Source: Spirometra erinaceieuropaei (taxonomy: Eukaryota; Platyhelminthes; Cestoda; Diphyllobothriidea; Diphyllobothriidae). From it: a stretch of DNA of 64,000 bases. Position 1 is the stretch's first letter. Every line of letters starts with the position of its first letter. The position numbers were made by a program, and so were the translations under genes. The notes beneath the pieces were generated by a model, which was given only the letters and a program-made list of their open reading frames with translations, was not told the origin of the DNA and ran no database searches. Of this stretch, positions 57,770-64,000 are shown piece after piece. Where the stretch lies: contig CACRXP010000149.1 in the NCBI GenBank assembly GCA_902702965.1, positions 318,505-382,504 of the forward strand. The letters run 5' to 3'.

Positions 57770-58390
57770 AGAAAAGTCGAGTTGTACTCGTGAATTTTCG
57801 AGCTGGTGACACCAACCCGTCGTCAGACGTAATGAAAACGAGGGAGAAAGTTATGTTGTCACAGTAGACCAGTTAGTGCCATAGGACAGAACAGACCACT
57901 GACGTGTGACCGGGGGTGGGGTGGGCTCCCGAGGTCATGGTAGGTCACTGAGTGAGGGACGGGAAAGGGAGAGGAGGCGGAACAATTACGGCGAACCGTA
58001 CTGGAGGGGGAGGGTGGGTGGTGAATCAGTTGGAATGCGGGCGGCTGTATTCGCGGTCGTCGATGCGTGATTAGGGCAGGGGGCAGTCATTCGTGAACGT
58101 AGACCCTCGTAATGGGCATCTAAGTCAACGTGGCGGTTGATACTACCCGCATGGGAGTACCAAGCCTCGAGAAATTCCCTCGCTCGCTTTGTGTTAGCCA
58201 TGGCGACGACCTCAGTGCCATCCCAATTGAATCGGTGGTCGTACTCGAGTGCATGGGCAAAGACGAGGGACAGGGGGTCTCGCCGACGGATAGCTAGTTT
58301 GTGTTCGTTGATACGGGTGCCCAGCCATCGACCTGTATGGCCAGCATATACGCAATAGCAATTAGCACACGGGATGCGATAATACAATAT
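57770..58390 (-). mobile_element. Penelope-like element fragment (GIY-YIG domain and 3' end)
   Basis: Minus strand 58387-57986 is an open frame of 133 codons with MYYRIPCANCYCVYAGHTGR, LGTRINEHKLAIRRRDPLSL, FNWDGTEVVAMAN and GSINRHVDLDAHYEGL, i.e. a nearly complete GIY-YIG domain. Downstream at about 57830-57790 is CTGACGA, one extra C, a stem of eight or nine pairs (GGGTTGGTG / CACCAGCTC) and GAAAATTC, again hammerhead-like. The reverse transcriptase part is missing. Confidence 0.82.
57790..57830 (-). ncRNA. Hammerhead-ribozyme-like motif, 57.8 kb PLE
   Basis: Minus strand CTGACGA (57826-57820), extra C, long GC-rich stem II, then GAAAATTC in place of GAAACGTC. Core and stem order agree with the 52.7 and 59.6 kb motifs while the stem sequence is unrelated. 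Confidence 0.4.
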
Positions 58391-59239
58391 ATAATATATA
58401 TATAAAGCATTAAGAGGGATCTATCTGACCTAGTCGTAAAAAATCGGCAGTCTGGATGGTGTTGGAAATCACGATAACAAGGACAAGACTTAAGCATAGA
58501 TAACGCCCTGAGCTAAGAGGCCCGACTAGCAGCGGTGAAGTTAATCCCATTTTGTTCAGTTACCTGCCGCGCCTATCGCAACGCATGAACCCATCAAATC
58601 GAATACAATACACTGACTGTTAAAGCAAGATTTCTTAAGTAATTTAACCGAGGATAAACCAGAAAACCACTGGGTCCTTTCAGTAAAGTTTTGTTTTTGA
58701 CAGATGTGAGTAATTTATTCGACTCACTCCTTAAAAATCCCAGATGGAAGATGAAACACTAGAGTATTCCGATTAGATGAAAGACGCACGGAAGCCTAAA
58801 CACAGTTGTGGACATTGACGGATAAAGAGAATTCACCGAATGTAAGTCAACATTGATTTACACTGAAATTTACAAATTCGTTGCACGAGAAAATCTTTTA
58901 AAAAAAACTTAATCTACGTGGGAAAATGATGACTTCCTAAAGAGATTTGACGAATAAGCAAAATGGAAAATTTCAGATGCCATAAAATAATTACACCAGT
59001 TTTCGGTATCATGTTTTTGACCTAAGTTACATGCCGTCCAATACGTGAAGAGGTCTTGGATGCTATTTTCTACGATAAAATCTGCTGAAATTAAAACACA
59101 TTAACTAAAAAGTGACGTCATAAAGCTTAAACTGCAACCGCGGCTGAGATATGACCAAGGAGATACTGGAAATTTTCTCATGTATGCATTATAGTCCATA
59201 AAAATTTCTTTTTTTCGCAAATGGAACCCATGACAGATA

Positions 59240-59700
59240 TGAAGCCATCCCGTATGTGAAATCAGTGACGTTCAACAATGGTCAATTCCCATCGTGAAAG
59301 GCCATAATGGACAGGTTCTTTGCCTAGGATGGGTAACCGCAACTCCATAGCGTTGTTCATAAGACATAGAGCGCTGGCGTTTTCCGGGTTGATAAATAGC
59401 GACAACTGATCAGTCCGTTGAGTGACGAGGGAGAGGCCGACAAGCATTCTGGCTCGCCAACAATTACGACGGCCGCAAAGGGGTCATTAGTGTCAGGAGC
59501 CCACCGGCGGTCAATCGTGGAGGGGTCAACGCTAATCGACGGCGAACGAGCAGGTCCTAGTTCGTGCCTCGCGCACGGATATAATACCAGGCAAGTATCA
59601 AGGCTGACGCAATCAAGACCAGCGGGAACAGTCAACACATGACTCTGATGATGGAAATGAGAGGGTTTCCGAAACGTCAGTACAAATATAACTCGGTCCA
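59240..59700 (+). mobile_element. Penelope-like element 3'-terminal sequence
   Basis: No coding domain is clear; the call rests on the hammerhead-like motif near its end and on being absent from unit A at the same place. It ends near 59700 after GAAACGTCAGTAC, as other PLE 3' regions do. Confidence 0.5.
59642..59681 (+). ncRNA. Hammerhead-ribozyme-like motif, 59.6 kb PLE
   Basis: Stem I ACT / AGT, core CTGATGA (59645-59651), extra T, stem II GGAAA / TTTCC with loop TGAGAGGG, then GAAA and CGTC. Compared with 52.7 kb, stems I and II differ in sequence but keep pairing, which is the main evidence for an RNA fold. Confidence 0.55.
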
Positions 59701-59801
59701 TGAATTCGCCCTATCTTCTTCTTCGTCTTCTTCGGGGGATGATGAACGCGATAAACTGAATTCTATGGAAATGTTATCACGCAAACACTTTTCTCATTAG
59801 T

Positions 59802-59912
59802 AGGGGGGCGCTCACCGATCGTTCCTACGGGACTCATTCGTTCCGTTGTGCCTTATAGGCTCTCTCTCGAGCCCAACCTGCAGCCACACAGCGGCGCATA
59901 ATAAAGGCACAA
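59802..59912 (-). repeat. SINE family 2 tail fragment
   Basis: Inverted tail copy with GGGGGCGCTCACCGATCGTT, CGTTCCGTTGTGCCTTATAG, CTCGAGCCCAACCTGCAGCC and a final ATAATAAAGGCA, nearly identical in layout to 29795-29912. Confidence 0.7.
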
Positions 59913-60413
59913 CTGTATACTCTGCCCCAACCGGAACTTGTTATGTTTGTCAAGTACGTGACATTTTGCACTAACAGACGCATATCGTTTTTCGTAAAAA
60001 GCAGAGACGGACCGTCCATCTGCCGATTCCTTGGAACCAATAGCTTGCGTTAGTCTTGGTCTTAGTTTAGCCTTACGTTTTTACAACATCTATCAAAAAC
60101 TCGAATAACATTTTAAGTATTAAGACAACGAATATCGTCATTTTTTGCTGACATTGTGAAATCATTATGTAATGCATTGATTCCATGTGAATTTTGTACG
60201 CATTTCTTACGCTAATATTCTCTCGGTTGGTAGGACATTGCCTATTCGCTCGCCCCTGTCGATTATCTGTTTGATATTCTTCAATCGTCTATGCGAAGTT
60301 GCGTTGTGTGGGTCGCCTTGAAAGTGCCTGCGCACACAAATGTGGAAAATTCAACTGTTGTTCTAGTGACAGGCACATCCAACTGAATGCCAATAAAATC
60401 TCTTTTCTAAACG

Positions 60414-60421
60414 TATAAATA
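60414..60421 (+). promoter_or_regulatory. TATA box of gene copy C
   Basis: TATAAATA 51 bases before the ATG at 60472, at the position equivalent to copies A and B. Confidence 0.6.
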
Positions 60422-60471
60422 AGACAAAAGTGTCAAGAAGTAACAAGTGGCAGTCACATACAAATATAACG

Positions 60472-62134
60472 ATGAGCATTCCTCCGTCGATTCTGCTCAA
60501 AGCCGTTCTGATTTCCGTAATTATTTTTTACGGTAAATTTCATTCCGTTACTTAAATTTTAACAAAAATAAATGTTTTTAGTTTGCTTAGGAAGAAAAAC
60601 TTGTGTAAATCAATCCAGCTTAGAAGCATAGCTATGTTCTTTCTAAAAAGGCAAAAAAACGTTGAAAGCAATGGAGCCTATTCAATAATCATTTTCAAAA
60701 TGCTATTTAATTAATCATACTTTCAGTACGCGCCATCGAATCACCGACCTACAAACTTTGCAAAGGCGAGCATTCAGAATGCACGCCTGTGAGCTACAGA
60801 GAGGAGGATGAAACAAAGGGCGCAGGATGCCGTGACGCCTGTGCGAAGCAGCGAGGTCTGTTTCTGTTTAAAATGCATGCTTCCGCAGTTTGTTTCTTGT
60901 GTCCGTTGATGTTCCATTAATTTATGGATTTGTACTAAAATATCCTCTACGATAACCATCAAGCTCTTCTAATTCCTTTAGAAAATCTAAACGAGATATC
61001 AAAAGCATATTTTTGCGAGGAATCTGATAAGCCGTGCAAGGTATACGACGTTTATGGACGAAGTGGCTACGACAAGACCTTCGAGAGACACGTCATGTGT
61101 GTCAAGGTGTGCCATCTTTCGGGCAAGGGTAAGTCATTTTACGGCCTTCGGTCAACTACATGATTGTTAAGCCATCTATGTTTCATGGTAAAACGAAGCG
61201 CTTCAGAAGTAAATTCAGATATGTAGTACAGCCTGTTCATGCTTCTGCTTATGAAAATTAACATTTATTTTTCCAGCTCAGCACAGTTCCACGGATTTCA
61301 TTAAACTTTGTTCGCCCACTATGGACCCTTGCGCTGAGCTAAGGAGAATAAATGGGACGTTCGATGTCTTCAATAAATGCGCTTTTCAATGTGACGGGTG
61401 GACTAACTGTAAGTTGAAATGAACCCTTCTAAAGCTCATTCAACAATTTTTCATTTCATTATTCTTGCCGACATTATCGTCGTTGTTACGGAATTCTAAA
61501 TCTCAATAAAGTGGATAACAAGAAGGAACAGACTGCTCAATTCAGCATCCCAGGAAGTGGCAATGTGGATGGCAAATACTTTTTTAATCCAAGAAATGGA
61601 AATGCCTTTGCCGGCTTGAAGTCCTGCTTCAGACGTTGCATGTCAGGTGAGGCTTGAAATAACCTACATATCATCCTATAATTTTGTGAGACCCGACGTG
61701 CTTTGTTGGTATTTACGGACTTCACAAGCGCATCCTCACAGGTTCCAGGGTATTATTAATCACATTTAGACGTTCTGATAGGAAAAATACAAATTTATCG
61801 TTCTCCACGCAAAAAATGGGGATATTTTGATTGTCTGTCGTGAGACATTTTATACCGTATGTGTTTGTGAGTCATTTTCCACTCTTCTCATAAACGCGTC
61901 TATGCAATTTCAAGATCGCTTTTCAGCATATTAATTGGGATTATCAAGCTTCACCTTTAGCACCCTTAGTAGGAGTAGACTTATCACTGCCTGACGTTAA
62001 GTGACTTGCATTAATACGTCCTTAGCATATCGAGTACATAGACTAAAGTTTATACTTGAAGATACTAAGCCTGAACATTGTATGGGGGTCAACGATATTA
62101 CTATTAACAAACTGATGTTTTCGTTTTAGAATAA
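60472..62134 (+). CDS. Secreted multi-module cysteine-rich protein, copy C (six exons)
   Basis: Unrecognised family, paralogue of copies A and B. Exons: 60472-60532, 60727-60855, 60982-61128, 61277-61408, 61512-61646 and 62130-62134; all introns are GT-AG and phase 1, giving 202 residues. Signal peptide MSIPPSILLK followed by a hydrophobic stretch. Exon 2 begins VRAIESPTYK and lacks the extra cysteines of A and B, leaving 14 cysteines in the mature protein: LCKGEHSEC ... CRDAC, FCEESDKPC ... CVKVC, LCSPTMDPC ... CAFQC, and CFRRC. Exon 6 gives Glu and TAA. This copy has the cleanest exon 2 acceptor (TTTCAG at 60721-60726) and defines the minimal form. A 57-base part of exon 3 is identical to copy A, while the introns are clearly diverged. 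Confidence 0.82.
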
Positions 62135-63190
62135 TCTTTAAGGACATCGTTTGGTTGCGGATGGGCACTTTCCAAATGGTTTTGCTTTGGTGTGGTTTTG
62201 CTGTTTTCAATTTCTAAAAATATACATCTTGTTCACAATGGTGTTACAAATTGACAATCATAAATGCGCTAAATGTTAAGATACAGATTTGGATTGCACA
62301 CTAACCATGGTGCGGTTTTCTTAATCTACTTGATGTGCTTAACCGTTTGTCTTGACTGTTTAGCGTCTAAAAAGTTACATCGGCGATCCAAAAGATAATA
62401 ATGTTCCGAAACTTTAAGTTTAGATACTACACGTCGGGAAATAGCCTCGTCGTTTTAAGTAGTTTTTAAAGATATAATTCACAGTTTAGGCATCCGGAGA
62501 ACACGTTGAAGTGTCGCCTAGCCCAGGACAGTCTGCTGACACTTAATCAGGAATTAAACGAACTGCACACGAGTCGGAGAGGAGCAAATGTGGAAACTAA
62601 CTCGCAGTTTAGAAGAAGAATGAGCTAGATAACAAATTCTCGAAAAACAGTCATTATGAACCTTATCTCGCGATGAGGAACATCACAAAATGCACATCAA
62701 ATTAACTTTTAGGGGCTTCCTATCACTGATACTCATGATACTTTATCATAGTAAAATGAGATATTTCAGACACTTAGTTACATCTGTTGTGTGTTAAATG
62801 AAAGAATGCTACAGATGAAGAAGTATGGAGCAGAATGAGGGACCGGAGGGGGCGAAGTGCGCACGAGGCGTCTTTAAAGGGTATTCGAGAAATGCAAAGA
62901 GATGTTGGGAGTCGAATTGGGGTTCATGCCAGTCCAACCTCTACTGAAATAAGAAAGGATTTGGTATTAGTAAACATACGCCTTCAGAAAATCTGTATTT
63001 AAAAGGTTGGCTGATGATCGAACAGTACAGGCTTCATCTACCATTGCGGACAGCCCGACTGCAGGAATAAAAGAGAGCTTCATAAATGGGCTCCATTTTC
63101 AAGCAATATTGCATCGTAACGAAGGTGGTCGGGGTTTCTTCAGTTTGATGACAATCCCGGCATAAACAGGCGTAAAAACCTCATGGCGTT

Positions 63191-63516
63191 GACATTCTAG
63201 ACTAAAAAGTAATTAAATAATATTTTTTTCATCGGAATTGTCCACAATTAAGAAAAAGACTTTAACTTAGCGACGCAAAACAATTGGCGGATGTGAGCTT
63301 ATCCCAACCAAAAATGCAGCGACTGAAACGTTTCGGTCACTAGAAAAACTCATTTGATAAGCAGCCATGAAGATATGTTGAAACAGATCAAAGGAAGCTT
63401 CAGTCATCTGCTGTAGCACAACGAAATAATAGTAGACAGCATTGCAGCACACATTGTGGATTTCTTGTTTTGAAACCCAATAAACAGACACAAATAGAGG
63501 TAGAATTTTGCTAAAC
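63191..63516. other. Unassigned
   Basis: Short stretch without a supported feature; the minus-strand frame 63267-63542 overlaps the transposon end and lacks motifs. Confidence 0.3.
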
Positions 63517-64000
63517 GGTAACAATCGCGTGATGGCACCCAAAAAAATCAGCCTGACAAATGCAGCCTGTCTTAAGGGACAGGTGGTAATAGGGGTCTTA
63601 TGGGTGGTGGCTGGTCGAGATGTACGATACTAGCCGACGGAAAGCCTTATGTGAACAGGTGAATGATCGAAGCTGACCCGCTTTCCGTTCCGTTATTACA
63701 AAATGGGTGGCCAAAAGCAATATAGTGGTAACGGACGAGTGGAGGCCTATAATCAACTTCCCTCAGAAAATTATCTACTTTTCTCTGTTAACAACTCAAA
63801 GAACTTCAAGAACTCTACCACCGGACGGCACACAAATGCCATCGAAGCATACTGGAGCAGACTAAAAAGGAAAGTCTACGAGGGAGGCCCTGTATGTGGT
63901 CGAGCTCTGTGGGCACACATTGACGAAGTGCAGCATCGGCTTTGGTTTGGCCTCTATACCACGTCTTTGAGAGATGCCTGGGGACTGTTTCTGCCCCATG
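63517..64000 (+). mobile_element. MERLIN/IS1016-like DNA transposon, cut by window edge
   Basis: Starts with GGTAACAATCGCGTGATG and a CACCC-A-run as in the 31.6 kb copy, then a GGGACAGGTGGTAATAGGGG box. The plus strand encodes transposase pieces: VVTDEWRPIIN (aspartate of the DDE set), then after a one-base shift YLLFSVNNSKNFKNSTTGR, HTNAIEAYWSRLKRKVYEGG, PVCGRALWAHIDEVQHRLWF and TTSLRDAWGLFLPH. The copy keeps more of the C-terminus than the 31.6 kb element but is frameshifted and continues past the window. Confidence 0.85.

Larger units (their letters stand above)
58440..63190 (+). repeat. Duplicated unit C (carries gene copy C, interrupted by insertions)
   Basis: Homologous to unit A from the SINE head (58450-58525, minus) through the gene and its 3' flank to AGTTTGATGACAATC at about 63145. 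Two insertions split it: PLE 3' sequence at about 59240-59700 and a SINE tail at 59802-59912. The homologous context resumes at AAACTGAATT ... GAATGTTATCACGCA-type sequence (59755 against 6283). Confidence 0.75.

Noticed and set aside
63267..63542. 91-codon minus-strand frame
   Set aside because: It runs into the MERLIN terminal repeat and has no family motif.

Overview
The window looks like accessory, repeat-rich nuclear DNA of a flatworm, most likely a diphyllobothriid tapeworm (Spirometra/Dibothriocephalus/Schistocephalus type). That assignment rests on the style of the mobile elements: many Penelope-like elements (PLEs) with GIY-YIG domains, an RTE-like LINE followed by degenerate C2H2 fingers, tRNA-derived SINEs, and phase-consistent GT/AG introns. 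It is inference, not a database match. There are no bacterial operons, rRNA genes, CRISPR arrays or intact housekeeping genes. Most open frames are fragments of decayed mobile elements or chance.

The only convincing host genes are three intact copies (plus one orphan first exon) of a small secreted cysteine-rich protein that I do not recognise. Copy A is at 6694-8311 (+), copy B at 23655-25251 (-), copy C at 60472-62134 (+), and an orphan signal-peptide exon lies at 13128-13188 (+). Each intact copy can be assembled by eye into six exons joined only by phase-1 introns. Exon 1 encodes a signal peptide. Exons 2, 3 and 4 each encode one four-cysteine module, C-x6-C-x15(20)-C-x3-C. Exon 5 encodes a fourth module that keeps only the C-x3-C half. 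Exon 6 supplies one glutamate codon and the stop. Predicted lengths are 219, 212 and 202 residues, with no frameshift or internal stop. Each gene sits inside a 4-5 kb duplicated unit (about 4345-9410, 22560-26965 inverted, and 58440-63190) that carries a tRNA-like SINE at its 5' side and a TATA box 50-65 bases before the ATG.

The rest is layered mobile DNA. PLE fragments lie at 27.3-28.1, 41.2-42.5, 49.4-52.8, 53.6-54.3, 55.0-56.0, 57.8-58.4 and 59.2-59.7 kb. Several of them end in motifs with the layout of hammerhead ribozymes. Two PLE regions form long inverted repeats (440-bp and about 1.09-kb arms). LINE remains are at 16.8-17.5 (+), 34.0-34.5 (-), 35.9-39.3 (-, split by a DNA transposon), 39.5-39.8 (-) and 42.5-46.3 kb (+, RTE-like with zinc-finger tail). 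A MERLIN/IS1016-like DNA transposon at 31584-32373 has terminal inverted repeats and an 8-bp target duplication, and its paralogous empty site is present near 20.79 kb. A second MERLIN copy runs off the right edge from 63517. Two low-copy non-coding repeat families (called R1 mosaic and R2 foldback here) fill much of 9.4-14, 18.7-21.3 and 28.8-33.4 kb.

The first 4.2 kb, 14.1-16.7, 17.5-18.7, 21.3-22.5, 34.5-35.9 and 46.3-49.1 kb hold little that I can assign. All coordinates for split genes and repeat edges were read by eye; edges of old repeats are good to tens of bases.
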